NCBI GenBank assembly: GCA_030038035.1
Contig: JASHPP010000711.1
Span: 1-10,833 of the forward strand
Source: Trebonia sp.
GTDB lineage: Bacteria; Actinomycetota; Actinomycetes; Streptosporangiales; Streptosporangiaceae
Direction of reading: 5' to 3'
DNA length: 10,833 nucleotides
Positions within the stretch are counted from its first letter, which is position 1. Every line of letters begins with the position of its first letter. Under the pieces are notes generated by a model, which was not told the DNA's origin, searched no databases, and saw only the letters and a list, made by a program, of their open reading frames with translations. This document shows, piece after piece, positions 1 through 7,427 of the stretch. The position numbers and the translations under genes were made by a program.

Positions 1-1
1 G

Positions 2-1408
2 CTACAGGTGGCTGAACCCGCCCGATTCCTCCTTGGTCATGGACACGGTGACCGGGTGCTTGCCGAAGTGAGCGATCGCGTCGCGGAAGTCGTCAAGCAG
101 CAGGGACGCCATGTCCTGGCTGACGCCGAGCCGGACGAGGATGCGCTGCACGGCGATGTCGGACGCCGTCCCCGTCAGCGTGTAGGCAGGCACCTGCCAC
201 CCGCGGGTGCGCAGCCGGTCGGCCAGGTCGAACAGCGTGTAGCCGGGGTTCTCGCCCTCGCGGACGCGCCAGGTGACTGTCGGGATTCCGGTGTTCGGAT
301 TGCTGTCGCACAGCAGCTCGAACGGGCCCATCTTGGCGATCTCGGCGGCGAGGTACTGGCCGATCTCGTAGGACGCCATGTGGACGCGGCGGTAACCGTC
401 ACGGCCGAGCCGCAGGAAGTTGTAATAGCTGGAGATGATCTGGCCGGCCGGCCGGGAGAAGTTGATCTGGAACACCGGCATGTCGCCGCCCAGGTAGTTG
501 ACGTGAAACACCAGGTCCTCAGGCAGTTCGCTGCTGTCTCGCCAGATCACCCAGCCGACGCCCAGGGGGGCCAGCCCGAACTTGTGCCCGGAGGAGCTGA
601 TCGACTTGACCCGGGGCAGGCGGAAGTCGAACGCGACCGCCGGCGCGCAGAACGGGGCGAGGAAACCGCCGCTTGCCCCGTCCACGTGGATGTCGATGTC
701 CAGGCCCTTGTCCGCCTGCAACGTGTCCAGGGCCTGCGACATCGCCTCGACCGGCTCGTACGCGCCGGTGTAGGTCACGCCGAGCGTCGGCACGACCATG
801 ATCGTGTTCTCGTCCACCCGCTCGAGCATCGAGGCCGGATCCATCATGTACGCGCCCGGCGACATGGGGACCTCGCGGATCTCGACATCCCAGTAGCGGG
901 CGAACTTGTGCCACACCACCTGGACCGGGCCGCACACCATGTTCGGGTTGTCCGCGGGCTTGCCCGCGGCCCGCCGCCTGGCCCGCCACCGCCATTTGGC
1001 CGCCATGCCCGCCAGCATGCAGGCCTCCGAGGAACCGATGGCCGAGGCGCCCACGGTGTTGGCCGCCTCGGGCGCGTTCCACAGGTCGGCCATCATGTGC
1101 ACGCACCGCCGCTCTATCTCGGCGGTCTGCGGGTACTCGTCCCTGTCGATCATGTTCTTGTTGACCGACATCGCCATCAGCGCCAGCGCCTCGGGTTCCT
1201 CCCATGTCTGGCAGAACGTGGCGAGGTTCTGGCGCGCGTTGCCGTCAAGCATCAGCTCGTCGGACACTATCTGGAACGCGTCCCTGGGCAGCGTTCCCTC
1301 CGGCGGGAACCGGTACTTGGGCACCGGCCTGGTCAGGTCCCTGTCGGCGAACACGCAGTCTCCGAGCTGCGCGCGGACCGTGTCGCGATCATGCAATGTC
1401 ATGGTCAT
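2..1408 (-). CDS. gadB: Glutamate decarboxylase (PLP-dependent)
   Basis: Cytosolic PLP enzyme that converts L-glutamate to GABA and CO2 while consuming a proton. The protein is 468 aa from the ATG at 1408, close to the 466 aa of E. coli GadB. With this start the PLP lysine in SGHKF is K276 and the aspartate in HVDGASGGF is D243, the same numbers as I recall for the E. coli enzyme. That supports the start over an in-frame TTG at 1423. A GGGG stretch lies about 9 bases upstream as a possible ribosome site. The protein ends GGFSHL, so the penultimate residue is histidine (H467), like the C-terminal FKHT of E. coli GadB, whose histidine closes the active site at neutral pH. The gene is complete, with its stop at the window edge. 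It is transcribed away from the IclR gene and the lysine genes. A role in acid resistance or GABA formation is inferred; a link to lysine use is not shown. Confidence 0.95.
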   Translation of the reverse strand: MTMTLHDRDTVRAQLGDCVFADRDLTRPVPKYRFPPEGTLPRDAFQIVSDELMLDGNARQNLATFCQTWEEPEALALMAMSVNKNMIDRDEYPQTAEIERRCVHMMADLWNAPEAANTVGASAIGSSEACMLAGMAAKWRWRARRRAAGKPADNPNMVCGPVQVVWHKFARYWDVEIREVPMSPGAYMMDPASMLERVDENTIMVVPTLGVTYTGAYEPVEAMSQALDTLQADKGLDIDIHVDGASGGFLAPFCAPAVAFDFRLPRVKSISSSGHKFGLAPLGVGWVIWRDSSELPEDLVFHVNYLGGDMPVFQINFSRPAGQIISSYYNFLRLGRDGYRRVHMASYEIGQYLAAEIAKMGPFELLCDSNPNTGIPTVTWRVREGENPGYTLFDLADRLRTRGWQVPAYTLTGTASDIAVQRILVRLGVSQDMASLLLDDFRDAIAHFGKHPVTVSMTKEESGGFSHL

Positions 1409-1889
1409 CGATGCTGGCCCCAACTGACCCGTCCCGTCATCACCCGCCGAGGGGGAAGCGATCGCCCTAGCGGCCGGTACCCTCAGGAAAACGCGCTGCC
1501 CGGCGGGCGGCCGGCCCGGCCTGAGGGGGACCTTCGCCTACCCCGGGCCCTTGCGCACATGACATGCCGCCATAAAGGCTCGCGGATGGAACAAACCGCC
1601 CATACCGGGCGCGATCCGCGCCCGCTGGACAACATAGGACCCAAGCGGCAGCCAAAAATGCGGATAAAACGGACAATAAATCTGCGGCTCGGGTCCTAAC
1701 TTGGTGTCCGACGCCGTCCGGCTATCTGAGACCGCCAGCCGGACATCCGCCTAGCCTCAGCCAGCCTGCCACGCCCCACCCGGCCGCGCGGCCGCCACGG
1801 ACCAGGATTGGTGGTGGGGCCCACACCGCCAATAGCCGCGCGGACCCAGCGGGGGAAGCTGTGCCGGATGGCGGGCAAAGGGTGTTCAT
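1409..1889. other. Divergent intergenic region, gadB / iclR-type gene
   Basis: About 480 bases with no convincing gene. Short frames at 1467-1676 and 1696-1896 on the minus strand have no family resemblance and no clear ribosome site. Two inverted repeats are visible. CCCTCAGG at 1480-1487 pairs with CCTGAGGG at 1520-1527, flanking a very GC-rich 32-base spacer about 70-120 bases upstream of gadB. TAGGACCC at 1635-1642 pairs with GGGTCCTA at 1691-1698. An A/T-rich patch at about 1655-1682 stands out against its surroundings and is a likely place for the gadB promoter. No promoter hexamers were clear enough to assign. Confidence 0.5.
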
Positions 1890-2705
1890 ATGCCAATACA
1901 GTGTTCTAGTATTCGGGACATGCTGCAGTCAGATAATGGCGCGGGGTTCTCGCAGTCGCTCGAGCGGGGCCTGGCGATCCTCAGCGCGTTCACCCCCGAC
2001 CGCCCTGCGCTCGGGATCAGCGAGCTGGCGCGCAAGCTCGCCCTCACCCGCAGCACCACCCACCGCTACGTCGCCACGCTGGCCAGCCTCGGCTATCTCC
2101 AGCAAGACGACGCGACGCGCAAGTACCGCCTCGGCCCGCGCGTCCTGGACCTGGGATTTTCGCTGCTGGGGTCCATGGACCTGCGCGAGATCGCCGCGCC
2201 GCACCTGCGGCGGCTCACCGACACCACCGGGCACACCTCGAACCTCGCCATCCGCGACGACACCGACGTGATCCTGATCGACCGCGTGCGAGGGCGGCCT
2301 GGCCGCTACCACCACCTCGAATACAGCCTGCACGTCGGCTCGCGGCTGCCCTCCTACTGCAGCGCGACCGGCAAGGCGCTGCTCGCCTTCCTGCCGCGCC
2401 CCGAGCTGGACAGGCTCCTTGACCGGATCGATCTCGTCCAGCGCGGGCCCCGCACCGTGACCGACAAGGCCGCGCTGCTCGCCGAGCTCGAGGAGGTGCG
2501 CCGCACCGGCGTCGCCGTCAACGACGAGGAACTCGACAGCGCGCTGCGGTCGATCGCCGCGCCCGTCCGCGCCCGGTCCGGCGAGGTCGTCGCCGCGGTC
2601 AACGTCTCCATCCCATGGTCGCCCGTGGCGATGAACGAGCTCGTCAGCCAGCTCGGGCCGACCCTGCAGGCCACCGCGCGCCAGATCGCCGCCCGGGTGA
2701 TCTGA
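1890..2705 (+). CDS. IclR-family transcriptional regulator
   Basis: A 271 aa DNA-binding regulator of the usual family length (about 250-280). The N-terminal winged helix-turn-helix spans about residues 23-83 (SQSLERGLAIL, then ISELARKLALTRSTTHRYVATLASLGYL, then a KYRLG wing). The C-terminal ligand-binding domain spans about 105-268 and includes the SATGKALLAFLP and DEELDSALRSIAAPVR segments typical of the family. Such proteins bind palindromic operators, often divergent promoters of catabolic genes, and respond to a small acid or its CoA ester. The start is uncertain. AAAGGG at 1877-1882 sits 7 bases before the ATG at 1890. The ATG at 1920 (261 aa) could instead start a leaderless message from a TAGTAT box at 1907-1912. 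The methyltransferase gene follows after 26 bases and is probably co-transcribed. The lysine genes are a likely target by proximity (inference); the effector is unknown. Confidence 0.93.
   Translation: MPIQCSSIRDMLQSDNGAGFSQSLERGLAILSAFTPDRPALGISELARKLALTRSTTHRYVATLASLGYLQQDDATRKYRLGPRVLDLGFSLLGSMDLREIAAPHLRRLTDTTGHTSNLAIRDDTDVILIDRVRGRPGRYHHLEYSLHVGSRLPSYCSATGKALLAFLPRPELDRLLDRIDLVQRGPRTVTDKAALLAELEEVRRTGVAVNDEELDSALRSIAAPVRARSGEVVAAVNVSIPWSPVAMNELVSQLGPTLQATARQIAARVI
1894..1912. promoter_or_regulatory. Inverted repeat and possible promoter at start of iclR-type gene
   Basis: AATAC at 1894-1898 and GTATT at 1908-1912 form a 5-base inverted repeat with a 9-base spacer, in an A/T-rich island. 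TAGTAT at 1907-1912 resembles a -10 box, and TTCATA at 1885-1890 lies 16 bases upstream of it. A transcript starting about 7 bases after the box would begin at the ATG at 1920. An operator for autoregulation overlapping the promoter would fit IclR-family habits, but this is inference from short matches. Confidence 0.35.
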
Positions 2706-2731
2706 CCGCACGGCGGCCCCATGCTCCGGTG

Positions 2732-3379
2732 ATGACGCCCGAGGACCTCGTCCGCTCGGGCACCACGTGGCAGGCGGTCCCGTTCGTCCCGGAAATCAGG
2801 CTGCTGACCGCGGCGGAGCCGTTCGGGCTCTGGCACAGGACCGAACTGGACGCGCCGCCGTTCTGGGCATTCCCGTGGGCAGGCGGCCAGGCGCTCGCAC
2901 GGTACGTTCTCGACAGCCCCGCTGTCGTGGCGGGGCGGCACGTGCTCGACGCCGCGTCCGGCTCCGGCCTGGTCGCGATAGCCGCCGCGAAGGCAGGCGC
3001 GGCCAGCGTCACCGCCGGGGACGTCGACCGCAACGCGGTAACGGCGATCGGCATCAACGCCGCGGCGAACGGCGCCGCGGTGACCGCCCGCGCCCTCGAC
3101 CTCGCCGCCGACGGCGCGCACACGGCCGATGTGGTGCTTGCCGCCGACGTCTTCTACCAGCGCGAACTCGCCGAACTCGCGCTGTCCTTCCTCCGCGGCG
3201 CCGCCCGGTCGGGCGCCGACGTGCTGGTCGCCGACCCCGGCAGGGCCTTCTTCCCCGCCGCCCGCCCAAGCCCCCTGCCAGAGGCCGCGCTCACCCCGCT
3301 CGCCAGCTACGAGGTTCCCGTGCTGAGCGTGCTTGAAGACACGCCAGTGAAGAAAGTGACGGTGTACCGCCTCGGCTAG
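2732..3379 (+). CDS. Class I SAM-dependent methyltransferase, ETF-beta/nicotinamide methylase type (COG3897-like)
   Basis: A 215 aa cytosolic protein with a single Rossmann-type methyltransferase fold. SAM-binding motif I is VLDAASGSGLVAIAAA at about residues 71-86. An acidic residue after strand 2 lies in AGDVDRNA (D97/D99). The post-motif LAADVFYQ lies at 136-143. The DVFY element, followed by a helix, resembles the DxFY region of family-16 lysine methyltransferases such as ETF-beta lysine methyltransferase and the predicted nicotinamide N-methylases. The target cannot be read from sequence: a protein lysine or a small amine are both possible. Translation may start at the ATG at 2732 or the adjoining GTG at 2729; a ribosome site is weak. 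It lies 26 bases after the IclR-type gene and probably shares its transcript. It converges on kal with only 22 bases between stops. Confidence 0.8.
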   Translation: MTPEDLVRSGTTWQAVPFVPEIRLLTAAEPFGLWHRTELDAPPFWAFPWAGGQALARYVLDSPAVVAGRHVLDAASGSGLVAIAAAKAGAASVTAGDVDRNAVTAIGINAAANGAAVTARALDLAADGAHTADVVLAADVFYQRELAELALSFLRGAARSGADVLVADPGRAFFPAARPSPLPEAALTPLASYEVPVLSVLEDTPVKKVTVYRLG

Positions 3380-3400
3380 CCGGGCTGGCTAGCCAGCCGG
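3380..3400. terminator. Putative bidirectional terminator hairpin
   Basis: The 22 bases between the converging stop codons of the methyltransferase and kal hold a near-perfect palindrome. GGCTGGCT at 3383-3390 abuts AGCCAGCC at 3391-3398. With one bulged G it extends to CCGG on both ends (3380-3383 and 3397-3400), giving about 10 G/C-rich pairs. There is no T tract on either side. As RNA it would form a strong stem, although the core has essentially no loop, so a few central pairs must open. Its position argues for shared termination of both transcripts. Confidence 0.6.
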
Positions 3401-3401
3401 G

Positions 3402-3800
3402 CTAGGCGGGCTTGTGCGGGACTACCACGGTTCCCGTGGCGGTGACCGCCACGATGGGCTCGGCCAGCACCGTGGCGGCGGACGGGCCGCGGGCCGGGTC
3501 GGCGCGGCAGACGATCCGCGCCTCGAACGACAGCTGGCGGCTGCGCCGGCCGACCCCCGTCACCGTGCAGGTCGCCTCCAGCACGTCGCCGGCCAGCACA
3601 GGAGCGCGGAACCGCACGTCGGAGTACGCGGCGAACAGCCCCTCGTCGCCGTCCAGCCGGACGCACGCCTCGGTCGCCGCGTCGCCGAAAAGCCCGAGCA
3701 CGTACGCCCCGTCGACCAGTCCCCCGCCGTAGTGCGCGTCGCCGTGCCTGACGTACCGCCGGTGGGTGACGGTCAGCCCGGTCCGCGGATCGCCGGTCAC
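3402..3800 (-). CDS. kal: 3-aminobutyryl-CoA ammonia-lyase (hot-dog fold)
   Basis: A 132 aa single-domain hot-dog protein, close in size to Kal of lysine fermenters (about 130 aa). It would eliminate ammonia from L-3-aminobutyryl-CoA to give crotonyl-CoA, the last specific step of the 3,6-diaminohexanoate lysine pathway. The diagnostic segment is [20 protein letters not shown] at residues 19-38, followed by GDAATE with an acidic residue at 44. The second strand region [20 protein letters not shown] (59-78) is common to acyl-CoA hot-dog enzymes. Translation starts at GTG 3800, which overlaps the kamE stop as GTGA, so it is translationally coupled as the last gene of the operon. From sequence alone it could be an acyl-CoA thioesterase or dehydratase relative. 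The kamDE-kdd context makes Kal the best call. Confidence 0.85.
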   Translation of the reverse strand: MTGDPRTGLTVTHRRYVRHGDAHYGGGLVDGAYVLGLFGDAATEACVRLDGDEGLFAAYSDVRFRAPVLAGDVLEATCTVTGVGRRSRQLSFEARIVCRADPARGPSAATVLAEPIVAVTATGTVVVPHKPA

Positions 3801-4591
3801 CGCTCGCCGGCCGCGGCCGGGGCGGGAACCGGCGCGAGCGCGTGCGCCAGGTAGCTGGCCACCTCGCCGGGCGTGGTGCCGCGGCCGAAGATCTTGTCCA
3901 CGCCGAGCGACGCCGCCTCCGCCGCCGACGGGTCGAACCGCGGCCCGCCGACCACGAGCAGCGGCCAGTGCCGCGGCGCCGCGAACTCGGGGGCCGCGCG
4001 GAACGCCGCCGCCAGCTCTCGCGCGTTCGACAAGTGCGCGTCGCGCTGGGTGACGACCTGGCTGACCAGCACCGCGTCGGCCCGCTCCGCGGCGGACCGC
4101 TCGACGAGCGAGCCGATGGGCACCTGGGCGCCGAGGTTCACCACCCGGATCTCCCGGTAGTACTCCAGGCCCTTTTCCCCCGCGTGGCCCTTCACGTTCA
4201 GGATCGCGTCGATGCCCACCGTGTGCGCGTCGGTTCCCACGGTCGCCCCCACGACCACGAGCTTCCTGCCCAGGGCGGCGCGGATCCGCAGGTTCACCTC
4301 GGCCGGGGACAGCAGCTCGAACTCGCGCGGCGCCACCACCACTGCCGACAAATCGACAAGGTGACTTACCCGCCCGTACACGATGAAGAAGGTGAAGTCA
4401 GGGCCGACCGGCTTGGTGTGCACGACCATCGCGGGTGACAGGCCCATCTTGCCCGCGAGCTGAAGCGCGGCGCCTTCTGCCACCGCCCGGTCGGCCGCGG
4501 ACACGGCGGGAACCGGCAGCGTGAACGACACCTGCACGCGGCCGTCGCCGGTGGTGTCGCCGTACGGCCGGACGACGTCAGCCAGGCTCAT
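3797..4591 (-). CDS. kamE: Lysine 5,6-aminomutase beta subunit (B12- and PLP-binding)
   Basis: A 264 aa protein, about the length of the clostridial KamE. With KamD it moves the terminal amino group of L-beta-lysine (or D-lysine) from C6 to C5, using adenosylcobalamin and PLP. The base-off B12 motif DxHxxG is seen as DAHTVG with D121, H123 and G126. The lysine of [10 protein letters not shown] is K134, exactly 11 residues after the cobalt-ligating histidine. This matches H133 and K144 (the PLP Schiff-base lysine) of the studied enzyme, so both cofactor anchors are present. The C-terminal B12-binding Rossmann part includes LLVVGGPRF and a [16 protein letters not shown] segment. GGAGGGG (complement of 4599-4605) lies 7 bases before the ATG. 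The start overlaps the kamD stop as ATGA and the end overlaps kal as GTGA, consistent with equimolar subunit synthesis. Confidence 0.96.
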   Translation of the reverse strand: MSLADVVRPYGDTTGDGRVQVSFTLPVPAVSAADRAVAEGAALQLAGKMGLSPAMVVHTKPVGPDFTFFIVYGRVSHLVDLSAVVVAPREFELLSPAEVNLRIRAALGRKLVVVGATVGTDAHTVGIDAILNVKGHAGEKGLEYYREIRVVNLGAQVPIGSLVERSAAERADAVLVSQVVTQRDAHLSNARELAAAFRAAPEFAAPRHWPLLVVGGPRFDPSAAEAASLGVDKIFGRGTTPGEVASYLAHALAPVPAPAAAGER

Positions 4592-6195
4592 TCCGGGTCC
4601 CCTCCGATGATCGCGGACAGCGGGCTGTCCGGCCGGGGCGGGCCCGCGGGGGCGGACTCCAGCGCTTCGGAGACGGGGTTGAAGTAGCCGTCCGCCCGCT
4701 CGATGACGCCGTCCAGGCCGCGCCCGCCGTCCGGCGGGCGCTTGGTGACGCCGAACGTCCCGTCCGCGATCGCGGTCAGCAGGCCGTCGGCCTCGATCCG
4801 GCGCAGCAGCCCCACCGCCTCGGCCAGGACCTGGTGGGCCCGGCCGGTCACGAACGAGTCCGGCTGGAACGAGGCCCCGAGCCGCCCGGCGGCGGCCCGC
4901 ACGTAGCGGACGTTCTCAAGCGCCAGGTCCCGGTCGGACAGGAACGGGGTGTGAATGCCCTCGGTCATCATGCCGACGAGCAGGATCGACTGATCGGTCA
5001 TCAGCCCGCACAGGTTGAAGAACGCGTCGAGCAGGTAGCCTGCGAACACGTTGCCCGTCATGTGCTTGGTCGGCGGCATGTACTTCAGCGGGGCGCCGGG
5101 GAACAGCTCGCGGACCAGCTGCGCGTGCGCGAGCTCGAGCAGGAACGAGTCGGGCACCGCGGGGTTGATCTCGAAGGCGTGCCCGAGCCCGAGCTGCCAG
5201 GTCGCCAGCCCGGCCTCGCGCGCGAAATACTCATTCAGCAGCTGGGACACGACGACCGTGTGCGCCGCGTCGACCGCGTCCGCGGTCGTGAGGTAGTTGT
5301 CCTCGCCCGTGTTGATCACGATCCCGGCCCGTGCGTGCACCTGGCGGGAGAAGCGCTGGTCGATGAACGTCCGCACCGGGTTGATGTCGCGGAAGATGAT
5401 CCCGTACATGCAGTCGTTCAGCATCATGTCCAGCCGCTCGAGCCCGGCGAGCGTGGCGATCTCCGGCATGCACAGCCCGGAGGCGTAGTTCGTCAGCCGG
5501 ACGTAGCGGCCGAGCTCCCGCGAGGTCGCGTCAAGCGCGGCGCGCATCAGGGCGAAGTTCTTCCGCGTCGCGTAGGTGCCCGCGTACCCCTCCCTGGTGG
5601 CCCCCTCGGGCACGTAGTCGAGCAGCGACTGCCCGGTGGACCGGATCACCGCGATCACGTCCGCGCCCTCCCGCGCCGCCGCCTGCGCCTGCGGGATGTC
5701 TTCGTAGATGTCGCCGGTGGCGACGATCAGGTAGATCCAGGGGGCGGGCGGGTCGGCGAGGTCCGCGATCATGGCCGACCGCAGCGCCCGCTGCGCATCC
5801 ACGGCGGCCAGTCCTTGTCGCACAGAACGAAGCGCTTGTTCCCGCGCTGCCGCCGCTTCCTCCCCCGCAGGGAGGCGGAACTTGACCTGGCGGGCCGCGG
5901 CTTGTTCGGCCAGCGTGCGCAGGTTCGGGTAGCCGCCCGCGAGCATGGCGTCCCAGGCCGGCAGCGCGATGCCGTGCTCGAGCCCGGTCGCGTCCGCGAT
6001 CGCGTCGGCGAGCCGGTTCACCCAGGGCATGCCGTCGGAGTCGGCGCCGTCCAGGCCGGCCAGGCGCAGCACCGCCCGCTCGATCGAGACCGTGGTATGC
6101 GTGCGGGCCAGCCGCGTCACCGGCTCCCCCGCGCGCCTGGCCAGCTCGCGGGCCTCGCGGACCACGGCCGGGTCCAGGTTCAGCTTCGGGGTCAT
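4588..6195 (-). CDS. kamD: Lysine 5,6-aminomutase alpha subunit
   Basis: A 535 aa protein of the Lys-AminoMut_A family (about 510-520 aa in clostridia; the surplus is mainly at the C-terminus). It provides the TIM barrel that holds substrate and PLP over the B12 carried by KamE. Recognisable conserved stretches include YLIVATGDIYEDIPQA, DVIAVIRSTGQSLLDYVPEG, TYATRKNFALMR, LTNYASGLCMPEI, DMMLNDCMYGIIFRDINPVR, RAGIVINTGEDNYLTT, KYMPPTKHMTGN and GMMTEGIHTPFLSDRD. None of these core stretches is interrupted. The last 50 or so residues, after the KRPPDGGRGLDGV stretch, are proline/alanine-rich and look less constrained. It overlaps the kdd stop and the kamE start by ATGA at each end, so it sits in the middle of a translationally coupled operon. 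The enzyme needs adenosylcobalamin; no B12 riboswitch was seen upstream. Confidence 0.97.
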   Translation of the reverse strand: MTPKLNLDPAVVREARELARRAGEPVTRLARTHTTVSIERAVLRLAGLDGADSDGMPWVNRLADAIADATGLEHGIALPAWDAMLAGGYPNLRTLAEQAAARQVKFRLPAGEEAAAAREQALRSVRQGLAAVDAQRALRSAMIADLADPPAPWIYLIVATGDIYEDIPQAQAAAREGADVIAVIRSTGQSLLDYVPEGATREGYAGTYATRKNFALMRAALDATSRELGRYVRLTNYASGLCMPEIATLAGLERLDMMLNDCMYGIIFRDINPVRTFIDQRFSRQVHARAGIVINTGEDNYLTTADAVDAAHTVVVSQLLNEYFAREAGLATWQLGLGHAFEINPAVPDSFLLELAHAQLVRELFPGAPLKYMPPTKHMTGNVFAGYLLDAFFNLCGLMTDQSILLVGMMTEGIHTPFLSDRDLALENVRYVRAAAGRLGASFQPDSFVTGRAHQVLAEAVGLLRRIEADGLLTAIADGTFGVTKRPPDGGRGLDGVIERADGYFNPVSEALESAPAGPPRPDSPLSAIIGGDPE

Positions 6196-7427
6196 CGCGC
6201 CCCGCCTTCGTGGCCGTCACCACCGGATGAATGTGACATCGAGCCGCCTATCACCGGCTGTCTGTCACATTCATCATGCCGGGCGGCGGGGTGGGGCTGG
6301 GCGCGGTGGTCGAACAAGGCGCGCACCGCTGGATTGGCCCTGATCAGGTCCAGCGCGTAGGCGGCGTGGCCGGGGACGTAGCCGTTGCCGATGAGCATCG
6401 TGACATCCGCCGCCGCGCCTTCGGCGCCCAGGGCCGCCGCGCTGAAGCTCGTGGCCATCGAGAAGAACACGACCGTGCCGCCCTGGGCGGTCGACAGGAT
6501 CGCGCCGCCCTCGCAGCCTGGCACGTCGACGCAGACCACGGTGACGTCGGCGGGCCCGCCTCTTGCTGTTATCGCCTGTGCCAGCAGGACCGGCTCCCGC
6601 GCGTCGGCGATGACGACCTCGTCGACCAGCGGGGGCGCTGGCGGGTTAGCGCCTGCCCGGGGCGGCGGCAGGGTGGTGGCGAGATCGTTGGCCTGGCGCA
6701 GCAGGCTTGCTTCCGCCTCGCCGGGGACCACCCCGATGATCCAGCTGGCGCCCGCCTGCCTGGCCGCGGCCGCGGACAGTGAGCCGCTCTTGCCTGCCGC
6801 GCCGAGTATGGCGACGACCGGGCCGCGGGGGGCGGACTCCGTCAGGGACTTCAGCACGCGCCTCGTCAGCGCCGGCGCGCCGCAGACGTCGAGCACGGAC
6901 AGCGCCAGCGGGACCGGGAGGTCGCCGGGCAGGACGGCGGCGACGGACCTGCCGAACAAGATCGCGTGACCGTCGCACGGCACCTGCTCGGACAGGCCGT
7001 CCCAGCGTTCCAGGCCGTCGTAGACCTCAAGCGGCGTGAGCGTCAGCGAGACCAGGGTGGCCACCCGGTCACCTGGCGCCAGGCCGAGCGGCGAGTCCTC
7101 GCCCACTTCCGCCACGACCCCGGTGAGCATGCCGCCCGAGCCGGTGACCGGGTTGTGCATCTTCCCGCGGCTGGCGATGATCTCGCGGACGGCCTCCCTG
7201 ATCGCGTCGCCGTCGCCGTCGGCCGAGTCGGACAGCTGCCGGTAGGAGGCGGCGTCCAGGTTGAGCCTGTCCACCCGGATCCGCACCTCGTCCGGGCCGA
7301 TCCGCGGGCTGGCGTCGAGGCGCCAGGCGGCTTGCGGGAGCACGCCGGCCAGGCGCTCCCCCGGGTCAGCCACCCTGGTCAGGCCGAGCGAGGCGGCGAG
7401 CGGCGAACCGTCAGCAGATCGTGCCAT
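6192..7427 (-). CDS. kdd: L-erythro-3,5-diaminohexanoate dehydrogenase
   Basis: A 411 aa NAD(P)-dependent enzyme that oxidatively deaminates 3,5-diaminohexanoate to 3-keto-5-aminohexanoate plus ammonia. The N-terminal catalytic part contains KMHNPVTGSGGMLTG at residues 89-103, the Kdd signature. The nucleotide-binding Rossmann loop is VAILGAAGKSG at about 205-215, and GGTVVFFSMATSFSAAALGAEG at 316-337 is also typical. Family members are usually about 340-350 aa. The extra length lies in a linker near 252-266 and in a C-terminal tail after LFDHRA (about 372 on). Part of that tail is encoded by a large palindrome (6226-6275). The tail is low-complexity (His, Gly, Ser) and unlikely to be catalytic. 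GGAAGGA ends 7 bases before the ATG. It is the first gene of the kdd-kamD-kamE-kal operon and is divergent from kamA across 150 bases. Confidence 0.93.
   Translation of the reverse strand: MARSADGSPLAASLGLTRVADPGERLAGVLPQAAWRLDASPRIGPDEVRIRVDRLNLDAASYRQLSDSADGDGDAIREAVREIIASRGKMHNPVTGSGGMLTGVVAEVGEDSPLGLAPGDRVATLVSLTLTPLEVYDGLERWDGLSEQVPCDGHAILFGRSVAAVLPGDLPVPLALSVLDVCGAPALTRRVLKSLTESAPRGPVVAILGAAGKSGSLSAAAARQAGASWIIGVVPGEAEASLLRQANDLATTLPPPRAGANPPAPPLVDEVVIADAREPVLLAQAITARGGPADVTVVCVDVPGCEGGAILSTAQGGTVVFFSMATSFSAAALGAEGAAADVTMLIGNGYVPGHAAYALDLIRANPAVRALFDHRAQPHPAARHDECDRQPVIGGSMSHSSGGDGHEGGAR
6226..6275. repeat. 50-base palindrome inside the 3' end of kdd
   Basis: GATGAATGTGACA at 6226-6238 and TGTCACATTCATC at 6263-6275 are perfect 13-base inverted repeats. 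Inside them AGCCG at 6242-6246 pairs with CGGCT at 6255-6259 around an 8-base loop, leaving 3-base bulges on each side. The arms are A/T-rich compared with the flanking coding DNA. The element is in frame as part of the last 30 or so codons of kdd. The sequence suggests an inserted small palindromic element, a hairpin controlling the kdd-kamD junction, or a protein-binding site. No second copy was seen in the window. Confidence 0.85.

Noticed and set aside
1467..1676. 69-codon minus-strand frame beginning with a hydrophobic stretch (MSVLSAFLAAAWVLCC), possible signal peptide
   Set aside because: No ribosome site, no conserved domain, and the rest is Gly/Ala/Arg-rich like other spurious frames here.
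8..1699. Very long plus-strand open frame opposite gadB
   Set aside because: It is antisense to a clear glutamate decarboxylase and is rich in Arg, Gly, His and Val as expected from a high-GC complement; it resembles no family.
5856..5876. Small inverted repeat CCTCCC/GGGAGG inside kamD
   Set aside because: Short G/C-rich arms inside a conserved coding region are expected by chance at this base composition.
4834..6360. 508-codon plus-strand frame opposite kamD
   Set aside because: Shadow of kamD; the opposite strand carries unmistakable conserved KamD sequence.
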